Part shown: positions 1-20,460 of the stretch, one piece after another | How the letters are laid out: every line of letters starts with the position of its first letter | How positions within the stretch are numbered: position 1 is the first letter of the stretch | DNA from: Hypsibius dujardini | Taxonomy: Eukaryota; Tardigrada; Eutardigrada; Parachela; Hypsibiidae | Length of the DNA stretch: 37,671 nucleotides | Direction: 5' to 3' | Assembly: GCA_001579985.1 (NCBI GenBank) | Contig: LRSR01004567.1 | Span: forward strand, 1 to 37,671 | Made by a program: the position numbers and the translations under genes | Notes under the pieces: generated by a model | The model's input: only the letters and a program-made list of their open reading frames with translations | What the model was told of the DNA's origin: nothing | Databases searched by the model: none

Positions 1-8427
<8,427 letters not shown>

Positions 8428-9580
8428 ATCTCAGTGGAAGAAGATGTCGGAATAAAAATGAAAGTTCACACATGTGTCTGTGGTCCCAAGAGTATTTGTC
8501 TTTAAGCTGAAAGTTTTCTAATTGACATGTATCGGGGCCGACACGCGGAAGACGACCGATCCTGCTGCAGCACGAGACACGACAATCCGGCATATCATGA
8601 AGGTTGATTGGGAGTACTTTGATATGCGGGTACCCTGCTGTAAGAATTGTTATCGAAGTTTAACTTAATGATGAGACGACATAATCACCACGAAATGGCA
8701 AGCGATTGCGGCGGTCGAGTGCGATTAATTGTCATGTCATGTCTACAGTAAGTATTATGAAATATATAGTGAGTACGACAAAACGGAGCGTCATTAGCCA
8801 ACACTTTAGTACGTGAGGATTGCTGGGCCGTCACTGTTTTGACCCATACGCTGGAACTAGACGGTAAAATTGAATTAAAATTACATTTGTTTTAAAAATG
8901 GTTTATTTATTAAATTTAAAATAAAATAAATTTAAATTTAAATTAAACTTTGAAACTCAACGTAGAAACAATTTTTGGAATTTCGTGATAACAGTGATTC
9001 AATTGGGGGGTCTCATTGCATGGATGGATGGTCCCCCTTCCTGGAACCATGCCAGATGAGGCATGAGTATGCTTCTTTGTTGGGATTTGGGAGTCAACCA
9101 TTACTCTTTGTTTGTATAATGCCGCCTCATCGTGCGGAAAGTAGCTAAGCAACGGCAGCGACTCCACTGATTTCGAGTGTAATGCTCATGGCGTATATAA
9201 CATAATACAACTGCTTTCGGTCCAATCACACAAGTTGACATGGCTTGTCTATCGGATATCCCGAAGTTATATCGGCTATCGAAGTAACCGTAAAATCCAC
9301 GAATTGTCTTACCATTTTACTACTGTAGCACTGTATCCATACAGGAACTCTATGTAGCTGAAGAATAATTACTGCGGTGGAGTATATTTTGCGCTTATCT
9401 CTCCGTCTGTCAAGTGGCAAACAGCTCCAACCTACCAGCCTGCCTGATGCAATATGAGACAATATTTGAGTCCTTATCCAAACGTAGATTATTACTGGGC
9501 CGGTTATTGCGAGAGATTTGTCGTCCGTCCAAAGGCCGTCGCTTTTACCGGTCCTGAAACCGTGAATCACATCCGTGGCA
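8428..9580. other. Intergenic: shared upstream region of ABCC gene A and the GT17 gene
   Basis: About 1.15 kb between two divergently transcribed start codons (gene A at 8427 on minus, GT17 at 9581 on plus), so both promoters or 5' UTR exons should lie here. I see no convincing TATA box and no coding exon. An AT-rich palindromic patch sits at about 8870-8950. Open frames here are short and resemble nothing I know. Confidence 0.5.
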
Positions 9581-12486
9581 ATGGTAAATTTCCAACCATC
9601 AACGAGAAAGTCCACACACCCGACGCTTTACCACATCGCGTATCACATCAACGACGACGACGACGATTCCGCGTCGAACCACAACGGCAGCTTGCTACTT
9701 TCTGCTGTGGACTTCTTCACCAACCGGCAGAAATGGTTCATCATGAAGTACAGCCTGCAGTATCAGCTGAGACACTACGCTCGCCGCTGCCTTAAGAAGA
9801 TTCGTTGTCGCAGGACAACGATTGCTGTATCGGCAGGGTTTATTTTGGGGTTGTTTCTGCTGATTCACAACTGGAGGGATTTCGGCTACGTCACCCGGCC
9901 GATCTGGGATAAACGGTCGAAACCGTGGACGTCCGTCAAACATTTTTATGATCCTCGAATACATCTGCCCGAACTGTGTTCGCTGCATGGATGGTCAGCT
10001 CGACCGAATGCTGCGACGTACCTCGACTCCACTCAAACGAATGCTGAGGTAAGCAGGTAATTGCAAATGACCATCCCAGCAATACCAGAGGAGTAACGGA
10101 GGAGCACTAAGGCAAGTGTCCCTGCCTAATTAATTTGCGGGGTTGAGGGAGCACCTTTGAATTTCATAAAACCGGGGGGGGGGGAGAAATATGGCCAAGT
10201 CATAGTGACCTCTCCCCCGATATATGCCTTATATGCTTTCTAAGCGAAGCCCCCCCCATGTTTGTCCCCTAGACTTCATGCTTACTTTGAAGTAGTACTT
10301 AACCCCACGCATGTGTTTCCCCCTGGGGGGGAAGTCCATTACGCCTATGGATATTACTACATTTAACCTGGGGGGGGATGTTTTGAAAACCTTGCTGACC
10401 CTCCCCCCCCCCACAAGAACGGGCTTCTGTTTTGGAGGGAGAGACCATAGCTCCCCAAACTAGAGAAATCTGACAGGGGGCATAAAACTGATGCTTTGCT
10501 TACTTAACAATTTATTAGTCCCTTTCGGTACCATAGCTCGCGGCTGGGTTACAGTTTTCAGTGAGACAAGTGAATTGCCGGGTGAGTTGGCAAGCTGGCG
10601 GGGGGGGGGGCAGGCAAGTCATTATGTATGAGTCTACGAGCAGGGCCCTTTCTGCTACAGTTTTTGATCTTTTAGAATGGTGATATAACATCGAAAAGAC
10701 CCCTGCCACCTGCTTTCCCCCTACGCTGAACGTCTTGACAGTCAGTCCAACGAGCCGATATAGCCTTCATACTTGAGGAATGCTTGGTTGATGGATTGAT
10801 TTATATTGTATATTCACAGATTTACCAGATGAGCAATGGCAAGTGTCCGTCAAAAAACTAGCTTCATCTCTCCATAAACCTCAACGCCAGTATTGAACCA
10901 TTTTTTAATGCCAATTAATTAGTCACCGCCTTGTGGTTTCGCTCCTGAAATATTGAATAACAAAGTTAAGCACATTCGTTCAAATAGGAGAGACCGGAAT
11001 TGTTGTGGAAAAACAATTTTATATCATCGTTTAACATTCTTTCATTATAATTTAAAAGCTACGACAAACTCCCATTTGTCACGGAAATTTCTCAGTAACT
11101 TGCAGAAACACCTTCCACACCTTCCCGCGCGAACTCTGTTAATTGAATTATGTTGAATTTTATTGACATTTCCTATTGCCTTTCGCAGCCAGACGGGCAG
11201 CTGAAGGTGTGGGATGCCACGCTGTTCAGCTCGGAACTCGACCTCCTAGAGATCCGACTGCGCGAGCTCTGGGACGTGGTCGATCATTTCATCATCATCG
11301 AGGCCAACCTCACATTCACCGGCCGGGCCAAACCGCTTCATTTCTGCCATCACCGCGTGACCGAACGCTTCCATTGGGCCCACACCAAAATCATCTACAA
11401 ACAGGTGGCCCTGCAGATGGCAGAACTTAATAAAACGAAGAAGCTTAACTGAAACTAAACTAAAATGTTTAGTGACTAATTTCTTGGCTTTAGTTTTTTT
11501 AGTTGACTCAAAAATACCAGACTTGACAACAACAATTACTAACAGTTACTATTACAACAATTACTAAAACTTTAACTGGAACACAAATTAGCCAACTAAT
11601 TTGGCTGAAATCAGGCTCAAAAGTTTAGTTGTTAAACGACGCTAAACTAAAAATCCTGACTAATGTTTTTAGTTTACTAGCAGAATAGATTTGTTTACTA
11701 ATTTTAGTTTTTGACATTTCTAGGTGGCACTGACCACACCCGAAGCGTCCACCGTCTCGCCGGCCGACTTGGCCTGGCAAAATGAAGGCAAAATGCGCAG
11801 CCAAATTAACACCATCCTCCGAGTGAACGGTATAAGAAACGGTGACCTGATCATCCAGTCGGATGTCGATGAAATACCATCTCGTGCGACCATAGCGTTA
11901 CTGCGAACCTGTCAAGGCTACCCGGATACGCTGCATTTGAGTCTGCGCTCCTTCATCTACTCCTTCGCATTTTCCCTGCCGCATCCCACGGTGGCAGCCT
12001 CAGTCAAGACCTATAACGCGAGTGATTCTTGGTACTACAGCCACCAGCGGCACTCTGACACAATTTTGGAGGACGCAGGCTGGCACTGCAGCTTCTGCTT
12101 TCGGTATTTGAGCGACTTCCGGGCGAAGATGACGGGGTTCAGTCACTTTGATCGGGTGACGAGTCCGGAAGAGCAACTGCGGGATGCGGAGATCCAGCGA
12201 AAGATCTGCGAAGGAGATGACATATTTGATATGTTTCCGGTATGATTATAAATAACCACGTACACGTTGTGATAATTCGTAATTCTCTAACTGGGTCATT
12301 TATTTGTAGGAAGTTTATACTTTTCGCGAGATGGTCGCTGAATTTTGGCGGGCATATCCGGAAACGAAGTCTTTTGTCAATATGCCTACGTGGTTGATGC
12401 AGAACGCGAATCGCTTCAGATTTCTACTACCTGGAGGATGTGTACGGGAGATGGAGGACCCTAAAGGAGGCCTGAAATTTTGTTGA
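9581..12486 (+). CDS. MGAT3: GT17 family beta-1,4-mannosyl-glycoprotein 4-beta-N-acetylglucosaminyltransferase (MGAT3-like)
   Basis: Predicted type II Golgi glycosyltransferase of family GT17; MGAT3 adds a bisecting GlcNAc to the core mannose of N-glycans. Exons: 9581-10048, 11189-11404, 11724-12239, 12310-12486; phases are all 0 and the product is 458 residues. Residues ~80-97 form one hydrophobic anchor after a basic stretch (RRCLKKIRCRR). The catalytic region begins with LKVWDATLFSSELDLLEIRL and continues with ELWDVVDHFIIIEANLTFTG, SDVDEIPSRA (acidic motif, D275-P280, matching DDADEIPA of vertebrate MGAT3) and AGWHCSFCF (347-353, matching GWHCSWCF). The cytosolic N-terminus is long and has a DDDDD run; the ATG at 9743 (residue 55) would give a more usual short tail and may be the true start. 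Family assignment is firm. The substrate is not, since invertebrate GT17 enzymes are poorly characterised. Confidence 0.9.
10174..10600. repeat. Cluster of G and C homopolymer runs in GT17 intron 1
   Basis: Within intron 10049-11188 there are G runs of 7-11 near 10174-10184, 10325-10331, 10370-10377 and 10590-10600, and C runs of 8-10 near 10250-10257 and 10403-10412. G and C runs alternate on the same strand, so they can pair with one another or form G-quadruplex-type structures. The rest of the intron shows no coding content. Confidence 0.85.
11403..11732 (+). repeat. GT17 intron 2 flanked by an 11-bp direct repeat
   Basis: The donor junction reads AGGTGGCCCTG (11403-11413) and the acceptor junction reads AGGTGGCACTG (11722-11732), 10 of 11 identical. 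The 319-bp intron between them is rich in AACTAAA and its complement TTTAGTT, so it can fold on itself. Splicing at either copy would read VAL. The arrangement resembles an insertion that duplicated its target. Confidence 0.75.
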
Positions 12487-15112
12487 AGGCTCAGGAATGT
12501 TTTCATATGAATGCTTGTGATATTTTGGATATGCTTCGGCAATGATTTTTGTGATGGTGCTTTTCATGTTCTTTGCATGAAAATTTTTGACTGGAATGAG
12601 CCAGAACGAAGATTTTCCCTCCCGGTAGGCGTGTTTTTTCTTCTCAAAAATGCCTGTTCATATGTCGAAACTCTGCAAACAGTTTTTTTGTGCCACTTTG
12701 TGTTATGAGTCTGGGCTTGATTGATTGATGCATCAATAAGTTTCAAATATTTTTATCCCAACCAATATTTTCCAGAATGCCAACATATTTTTTTATTTAC
12801 TAGAAGCCTTCAGCAAAACTTGAAAAATAAATTGAAATTCAATTAGAAACATGTTTGCGTGTGAGGAAAAAATACTGGTAAACAAGTATGTTAATATTTT
12901 GCAGAAGTCTTCTAGTAAACTGAAAAATTTGTTGGCGTTCTGGGAAATATTGGTTGGGATAACAAAATTTGAAACTTGCTGACGAACTAATCAATCAAGT
13001 CCCGATCCACAACGCAAAGTGGCGCGGGAATTATTTTTCATTCATATTTTTTTTTGAAACCGAATATGTGTTTTCCAGCCCGAGAACAAAATGTAAAATC
13101 ATAATTTATAGACAGGTTATCGTGGGAAAAACCACGCCAGTTGGGAGAGAAAATCTCCGCTCTTGTCCAAATAGGTTAATTCATACATGGAAAAGTATCA
13201 TACCTTTTTTGGGTGCCTAGAAATGTCGTAACAAGCTTTCCTGAAGGCCTGTCAGTCCATCCCCCCCTAAGCCTATTAGACCAATCAAAAAAAATTGTAA
13301 GAACCTAACGACCCAAATTAAATGTACAAAGTTGTTTCCTGTCGATCCAAAATGATTCTCATATTACAAATATGTACATGAGCATGAGCATGCAACAGCC
13401 TTTAGGAAGATCCACTCCTAGGGGGTCAGGTCCTCTAACCTAGGAAGTCCACACTGAATTAAGCGCTGGGGCGCCTTCACCTTTGTCCACTTCGGCGAAA
13501 TAGCACCTGGGTAGTACAGTATAGTCCATGGGTGCAACTTGGTCTCCGGGGCATGTCTCTGCAAGTGCGCACGTTGAAATATTGGCAATTATTATCTCCA
13601 CGCGACTGCATGCAAATGCAGACATAACAGAACGCACGTCAAAGTATGTCTTCATTAATTACCCCCATTGGGATAGGCCCCCTTCAAGGAATACCCGCAC
13701 TTGATAATAATAATAAGTAACTAGAGGCTTTTTTCGACTGTCAGAAGGTCACGCCCTCTAAACAAAATTTTGTTTCAAAAGTTTAGAGACTGATTTCTAA
13801 GCAATAAAGAGCGACAATTCGGCCGTCAATACAATGTGTAAAAAAGTCTTTCAAAAAGAGTATCAAAAAAGGTAACAGCGAGCAAGCGTAATGTTGAACC
13901 GTGCGTCAAATCCAATGCCTTTGATTGGTTTATTCGCATTTTCCGATTGTTGACAGCTCATGTGCTGCTTTACCGCTCAGCCAAATGTGATCACCAAATT
14001 TCCGAATTTCACTGATCGATTTTCCTTGAGAGTTCCCGCTGATCACTTGTTCAAACTCGTTCATCAAAACTTTTTTGTTACATTTTGTTGAGTGATGACA
14101 ACAGTGACGACCGCACTCTCGCTATAATCTCGCAGGGTAATTAATGTGCCAAAAAACTCTAGCAGACCGCTTCCAGTTGGAGTAGTTTTTTGTGATTTTA
14201 CCAAGAGCGCGAAAATTATTCTTTCCGCAACAGTTGCAATTCGCATTCCCCCTCGAATATGTTTTCTACACGGAGACGGGATACATTTGATTCCGCAGCC
14301 GACCCAATTTTTTTCTGGGGAAAAGGGCAGGTACCAATGCACTGACACCTTAGCACTTATAGTAAGCTCAGGTACGTAACTTAGAAAAAGTGAGCAAATA
14401 TGCCCAATTCATACGTGGAAGTTACTTCGATTCCCCTTTAAAAGCACGAATTACCTGTTTATCCTTCGTCCAGGTTTTACCCCTCCATCACGCACGGTCT
14501 GTTCACGTCATTGAGATAGTTTAAGGCGCTTCCGTCATGCCAGTTGAGCTCACTGTACAATGATGCAGAGCCCGCCAATTTCACGGCCAACAGACGCTTT
14601 GAATAATGCACGCCCCCATGGGATACGACAGGTTTTACGTGCCGAGTGAGGCCAATCTCTGCCGGACCTCATTCTCACAACAGCAAAAACTTGTCAATTG
14701 CGCGCCACTGTAAAGCTTCCGGTCTATCGATTAATACATTTATACAGGGCAAATCAGCCGCGCTTTCGGATCTAATTCACCTTCGCCCCTCAGGGGAGGG
14801 TAAGGGGCGATTACCTCCACACACACATAGCGACGCATGCGTATTGTGATCCCCTCACCTTGAATGTAAACGTCTTCGAGCGTGCGTAAGACTTTTCACT
14901 TGCCTCCTCGTGAAACATGCCACGGCACCGGTAAGAGCTTTTTTCTTTACTTTGTTTAACGAGGATATCCTTCATCCCGCGCGTGTGTGTGTCCTGAGAC
15001 CCTTAACTCTCCGTTTCCACGTACTAAAATCATCGCACCTTCGACTTTTTTTAAGAATGGCTCGAGTGGTGTGATTTTCCCCCGACGCAATTTCACTTTC
15101 GCTGACTTCAAA
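12487..15112. other. Intergenic between GT17 and GPCR genes
   Basis: About 2.6 kb. It holds the 3' UTR of the GT17 gene (a candidate AATAAA at 12826-12831), the foldback element at 12600-13168, and presumably the GPCR promoter and 5' UTR. From 13200 to 14980 I find only short frames without recognisable similarity and no structural RNA. Confidence 0.5.
12600..13168. mobile_element. Long imperfect inverted repeat (foldback element)
   Basis: The reverse complement of about 12600-12811 matches about 12904-13168. Matching blocks include ATATTGGTTGGGATAA, GAAACTT..TGA, CACAAAGTGGC-type sequence and GGGAG.GAAAATCT near the outer ends. Arms are about 210 and 265 bp (the right arm carries extra sequence around 13030-13110), with a loop of about 90 bp that itself keeps some complementarity. 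There is no transposase. It is probably a non-autonomous foldback or MITE-like element, just downstream of the GT17 stop codon. Confidence 0.75.
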
Positions 15113-17920
15113 ATGGACCAAGGCAATCTGACGTTTGCGGATTGCTCAAACGGGACAAACCTTTCTGCCTATAACAGCTCCCTCGTTTGCCTGAATGACA
15201 CGGCCGGCAATACAACCGATGACCCAGGCGCGTATGAAACATGGATGCTGCCGTTCGGGGCGAGCGTCTTTCTCATCATTGACACCGTGATCACCCTGTA
15301 CTGGGCCATCACCGCCAACCTCATCGTCATCGTGTCGTTCCTGATTGACCCGAAACTGCGCATCATTCAGAATTATTACATCTTCAGCTTGGCCTGCGCG
15401 GACCTTTTCAACGCGGCGTTCGTCACGAGCCTCGGACTGTACAGTTTCCTCTACGGCGGCGGCTGGCCCATGGAGAACCGGGCGTTGTGTAAGATCTTCC
15501 TCAGTCTGGATTATGTCCTCTTCTTGGTCAGCAGCCAGTGTATCTGCCTTATCAGCTACGATCGCTACAAAATGGTAAGAGCATTTCCGAAAACGTTAAA
15601 TCGTTTTTTTTAACAAACCGAAAATTTATCGGGCACAAAATAAGTTTTGCTATCATTGTTCTTTTGGTCGTAAACCAACTTTACAACGAAGTACTGCAGT
15701 ACAATGAAACAAAATCAGCCAACAAAATATTAAATATTATAAAGGCGCAAACACGCCAGAAAGATGCGAAAAACCAAGCCCCAAAAACAACAAAAACGTT
15801 TCGAGATGGTAACACTTTGCAAGAAAGCTGTATCTCCTCCCTTTTAGGTCCTCCACCCGATCGCCTACCGCAACGAAGAGACACCCAAGCGAGCGATGAT
15901 TCGGATCTTCGTGGCTTGGCTATTCGCCTGGCTCTTCTACGGACCCGTCACGCTGTTCTGGGACTTTGCAGTGGGCCAGTCGCGGTACCAGCCTTACGAG
16001 TGCGACTCGGAGTTTGTCGATCTGGTGCCGTTGACGATCTTTCAAACGGTGGTCGAGTTTGGCTGCCCCCTCGCTTTCCTCATATTCTTCAACGGAAAAC
16101 TCCTCATTTACATTAAAGGTCGTCGCAATAAGATGCTGGCCATCAGAAAGCGCATGCAGGTCACCCCAACCGAAAATACAACCGTCGACTCGGACAGCAA
16201 AGTCGTTGCAGTGGCCACGGTGGAAAAGGCGGTGAAGGCGGCCAAGAAGAAGGACGCCAATGCCAACCAAACCGCGGAAATCAAAGAGATTCGCAAGGAG
16301 CAGCGGGCAACAAGGAGTCTCATGATCCTGGTGGGTATTGCAGTTAGTGAATTATATTTAATTTAGTCTGAATCATAGTTTCTTTTAATTGGTTATTGGA
16401 AAACGGAAACAATTCAATGAGGCACCGACGCATTTCCAAGGTTTTCCAGGGTTTCCAGGGGTTTCGGCATTCTCGTACGTGGAAGATCTAAACAAGGGGT
16501 ATCGTTTTAAAGCCATGAAAAGAATATGTCGAGAAATGAATCTATAAAAAGGCCCCTTTTGAGAAAGCGTTTTCAAGCAAAGAAACGGGATTCGATTACG
16601 GTTCCGTTCAACTGGCTGCAGAAATTGAATTTAAAATTGTGTATGCCCGTTCTTTGAGTTCTAATCGTATAAATAATTATTTGAAACATGATTACAATAA
16701 TAATAGACAGAACATTTATGAATATGCGACGCATGTATGTACCTTGCCTTTTCGAAACAGCTTGCCATGGTCAATCGATCAGCTACACTGTCCCCAATCG
16801 TCTTTAAAGCAAAGCCTTTGTGAGTTGGAAGTAATCTTCAAGTGTCGCCTTTTCTAAGCAAATAATTTCAGGTAGTCGAACTGCAGAAAAGAGAGCGAGA
16901 TGACAATGAGCTCCCAGGTTGCAGGTTTTCATTGAATGGCCTCTCCAACCCTTTATATGGAAAGACCTCAACCTGACCTTTTCTTAAAAACAAATACCTT
17001 AATAAACTCAAACAATTTTTCGGCGAAAATTCAGATGGCTGCGTTGTATGTAATCCTTCGTGCTCATATATACGCCACACGAGAACTGTTAATCTTTAAG
17101 ACACCTTGAACGTGTCTTAACATGTCTGTTTAAAATAAGGACAACTGGCAGTACGCTACAAGTGCATCAACAAAAAACTTTAATCTAATTATAACGACAG
17201 GAAATTTATTGAAATGACGAATGAACCTCTTCCCTAGCACCAATCTTTCTGACCATACTAAGTGAAAAAAAAACAATATTCTCACGAGGATAGGTTTAGA
17301 ACTGACTCAGAATGATCCAGATCGGGCAAGAATTGGCGAGAAGGATCCTGACGAGATGTGTCAGGATCTTCTAGCCAGAATGAAGTGAGCATTTGGTGGG
17401 AAGTATGCAAGATTCACGCAGGAAAAAGTTCTGCCGAATTTTGACCAGAGATACACGGAGATTTTCTGGCCAGAAGTACAGGAGATTTGCTTGCTGGCAT
17501 TGCTTGCCAAAATTTTCCAAGAAATTATGGGCGGATTTGTGAGAAAAATTTACCAAAGATAGCTGTGAAGTTTTCAAAACCAAAAACCGACCGAAAAATC
17601 TAACTTCAGTATTCTTTTCCTAGGTGGGGACATTCCTGCTGTTGTGGTTGCCGTATGAAGTGGCGGCCAACTGCAAGACTTTTCTCTCCACCGAGGTCTA
17701 CCAGGCCACCTACTGGCCTCTGTTCCATCTGTGCGCGGTCAATCCCATCATCTACGCCTGTACCATAGAGCGATTCCGCTACCACTTTCTCACCGTCTAC
17801 TCCTACATTCTCCCGTGCTGGATTCGACATCCGGCAAAGGAGTCGGCTCAGCGGAATAAAGTGGCGCCCTTGTCCGGAAGTAACGCGGCGGTCCACGCGC
17901 CTTCCGACTCGCACCCTTGA
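15113..17920 (+). CDS. Class A G protein-coupled receptor, amine-receptor type (histamine H3/muscarinic-like)
   Basis: Seven-transmembrane cell-surface receptor, likely for a biogenic amine or acetylcholine. Exons 15113-15574, 15848-16330 and 17624-17920 give 413 residues. The start at 15113 has the context AAAATGG; no upstream in-frame ATG is seen. The extracellular N-terminus has six NxS/T sites (NLT, NGT, NLS, NSS, NDT, NTT). Landmarks: TM1 ITANLIVIV; TM2 LACAD (D97); TM3 C126 and D133, the amine-binding Asp position, followed by LISYDRY (150-152); C in QPYECDSEF for the ECL2 disulfide; TM5 ending FFNGKLLIYI; a lysine-rich third loop; TM6 FLLLWLPYEV (W323, P325); TM7 W346 and NPIIY (355-359). 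The TM3 segment most resembles H3 and muscarinic receptors. Ligand is unassigned. The second intron is long (1293 bp). Confidence 0.92.
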
Positions 17921-18219
17921 GAGTCGGTCCATTTAATCACTGACCTTCGTGACATTTCGGGTATATATTAGCCGTGACAGGCATATAACGACACAATAAT
18001 TTTTTGGCAACAACAAGTTTCCGTGAGAGCTTTCTAAAGTGTTTCCGGTCACCGCCCTGTCGCCGGATGGTAAACAACTTTTTTCTGATCACTTGATTGT
18101 GGTATTTTTCGTTTCTCTGGACGGTAGTTTCCCGTTCCGATTATCTAATTTGGATTGAGTCTGACAAAGTAAGCTGCCACCCGGAAATGTATCCAGAACT
18201 TATTGATTTAACCCTGTAC

Positions 18220-18225
18220 AATAAA
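18220..18225 (+). promoter_or_regulatory. Candidate poly(A) signal for the GPCR gene
   Basis: AATAAA 300 bp downstream of the TGA at 17918-17920, the first canonical hexamer I find after the stop. The match alone is weak evidence. Confidence 0.45.
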
Positions 18226-19016
18226 CATCGACACAATTTATCAAGGGTGCCGTAAGTACTAACGGTAATGAAAGCTCACTTATTTTGCAGCCTTTATTTC
18301 GCCATATCAAAACTCGCTAATCTTCCTGGCTTTGAAGATAAGCGAGAAAAGCTGTCAATGAGCTCCTTTTCTCGGTCATCTGCTTGCTAATTGTGAGAGG
18401 CTCGCCCCATTTGGCAGAATTTTGTCGTGCTGTTTACTGTTATTACTCAATAACTCGCTTGCAGATCCCTGGGAAAGTAAAGGGCTGATTATAAAAGTAA
18501 GTTTATATACTGAAAACTCAAAAAGAACAACAACAACACACAGTCAGAATACGCGTGAACTAACGCAATACGCAATCGCAAACAAAAACATTGTCATGAA
18601 TTGCTCGACAAAGTGACCAATCAGGCCCAACAGCGTCTTCATGAGAGTTCGGTCGATAGATGAATAAAAAGCAGCACATAGAATAAACAGGAAATGGCTA
18701 CATCAAGCTGTGCTTTAACAAGTCGACTGTGTTTAAGCTCGCGCTATTGAGAGGCTAATCAATAAGTCCACAGCTAGCCTTCCTTTTTGCAGGATAAACT
18801 GCTAGTATGTATGTCACACAGCTCTTTCTACATGGTAAAGCACTTATTCGTCAACACACAAAAAGGGGGAAGTTCCACACACATTCCTGTGAATCCATTA
18901 GCAGACCTCCGAAAGAAAGGCGCTGTTGGATATCCTTTCAGGCAAAATAAATTCCGATAACGCTAAGGAATGCGCAGTGTGAACTCGATTATAAGGGGAA
19001 ATACTGTTGGTGATCT

Positions 19017-20115
19017 TTGAGTGCATGCGACCAAGGACTCGTTTATGGTCCTTACAGGTTGGAACTAGAGCCCCCATTGTGGGCCTGGGGGTGGGTGGGC
19101 AAAAGGGCAACACGAACTTTGTCAAGATTGAACCAAAAACTCAGCCTATGATCTCTGATTATTTTGAAACTTGTAGGGGTGTTTGGGGTATAATTTGCAA
19201 GGGCTCCCTTGGAATGTTAGAACAGTTAAAAGAATTCAGTTTTTTGACAGGTAATGTGATTAGCAGAAACCTCAAAGGGTGATTTCAGGGTAAATGGCGG
19301 TATCAGACTCGAGTCTGCTGGGCAAAGTCCTCTGCAGTGGTGATGGTTCGCTAGCAGTCCTTGACGAAATCCAGAGATCCTCGGGTCGCGCCAGCGCCAC
19401 ACAGGAATGACGATACGAAAACTGTATTTGAGCGGAGGTACAGACAACTCCGAACCGAGACTAGACTAGAGAACCAATACTAAAACAAGGCGGCTTATCA
19501 CAGTATAAGGTTTGTTAGGGACTATTATAAAGTCACTATTGATAAATGCAAATGCGAGATTCAAAATATTCAAGAACGGTGTCGGATGCAACTGTCTTTC
19601 AGAAAAGATTTCTGTCTGATGGACTATTGTCACGAACACTTCGTAGTATTCCCTATAAATCCGTCACCAGGTCCAGAAATATCACTTGCTGCAATGAAAT
19701 TATTATTGGTAAAATCAAGACTGAAGAACTCGAGTGCGAGAAAGTCAGCACACAGTCTGAATTTGATCGCCTGTCACCGACAGGGACGCCACAATCACAG
19801 AAATTTTAAAGGTACAGTAAAGAAGTTGTAAAATATATGAATCGATCAGTTAATCAATCAAAAGGAAATTCTACACGTGAAAACCGTCGGAATTTTATGA
19901 AAAAACGAATGCTTTGGAAAATGTTTTGAGATCCAGAGGGTTTCTGGAAATCAGACTCCCAGACTCCCATAAGTTTCCAAATAATCAGGGACAAGAGGCC
20001 AAAGTTTTGGTTCAATCTTAAAAAATGAATTTTGCCTGTTTACCCACCCACACTCCATACCATGAGAGATCCTGGTTCCAACTTGCAGGGACCCCAGACA
20101 AGCCTCTACGTATGC
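19017..20115. mobile_element. Inverted repeat pair, arms about 200 bp
   Basis: The reverse complement of about 19885-20115 matches about 19017-19235. Clear blocks are AGATTGAACCAAAA, GTGGGTGGG followed by AAAnGGCAA-like sequence, GGTTGGAAC versus AGTTGGAAC, and CTGATTATTTnGAAACTT. The spacer of about 650 bp has no recognisable protein. It is either one non-autonomous element with long terminal inverted repeats or two head-to-head copies of one repeat. Exact ends are uncertain. Confidence 0.7.
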
Positions 20116-20460
20116 CTCACACATTGCTTCAGCCTTTTCTTATCATGTTTATCCGTGGTTCCTTGAGGAACTGAAGGGTTTCAACGAAATTTTGCTAGAC
20201 AGACAGTGCCTTGCTGTTGTGGAAGGTCATTCTTATCGGTAGATAAGACGTTGCCATATTTATGAAATAAATGATTGCCAGCTCTTCGTGTTATTATTAT
20301 TGATTACCCATTCATCTACTATTTATCACACGCTGATCATGCAAAGTCTCGTCCAATATCAATTGAATTACATACATATACAAAGAGTCGAAAAAGTTAT
20401 CCTCTGACACAAACTAGAAACAGAAACTGAGTAAAATACTTTTACTAAATTCGGAAAGAA

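Larger units (their letters stand above)
17921..20460. other. Intergenic between GPCR and DHPS genes
   Basis: About 2.5 kb. It contains the GPCR 3' UTR with a candidate poly(A) signal, the inverted repeat pair at 19017-20115, and the short DHPS upstream region. No other exon could be supported. Confidence 0.5.

Noticed and set aside
12564-13220. Pair of similar open frames on opposite strands (both containing GRENLRS)
   Set aside because: They are similar only because they are the two arms of the inverted repeat; neither has gene structure.
14987-15112. Upstream extension of the GPCR frame beginning at a GTG
   Set aside because: There is no ATG in this part, and the ATG at 15113 has good context and leaves a normal extracellular N-terminus.
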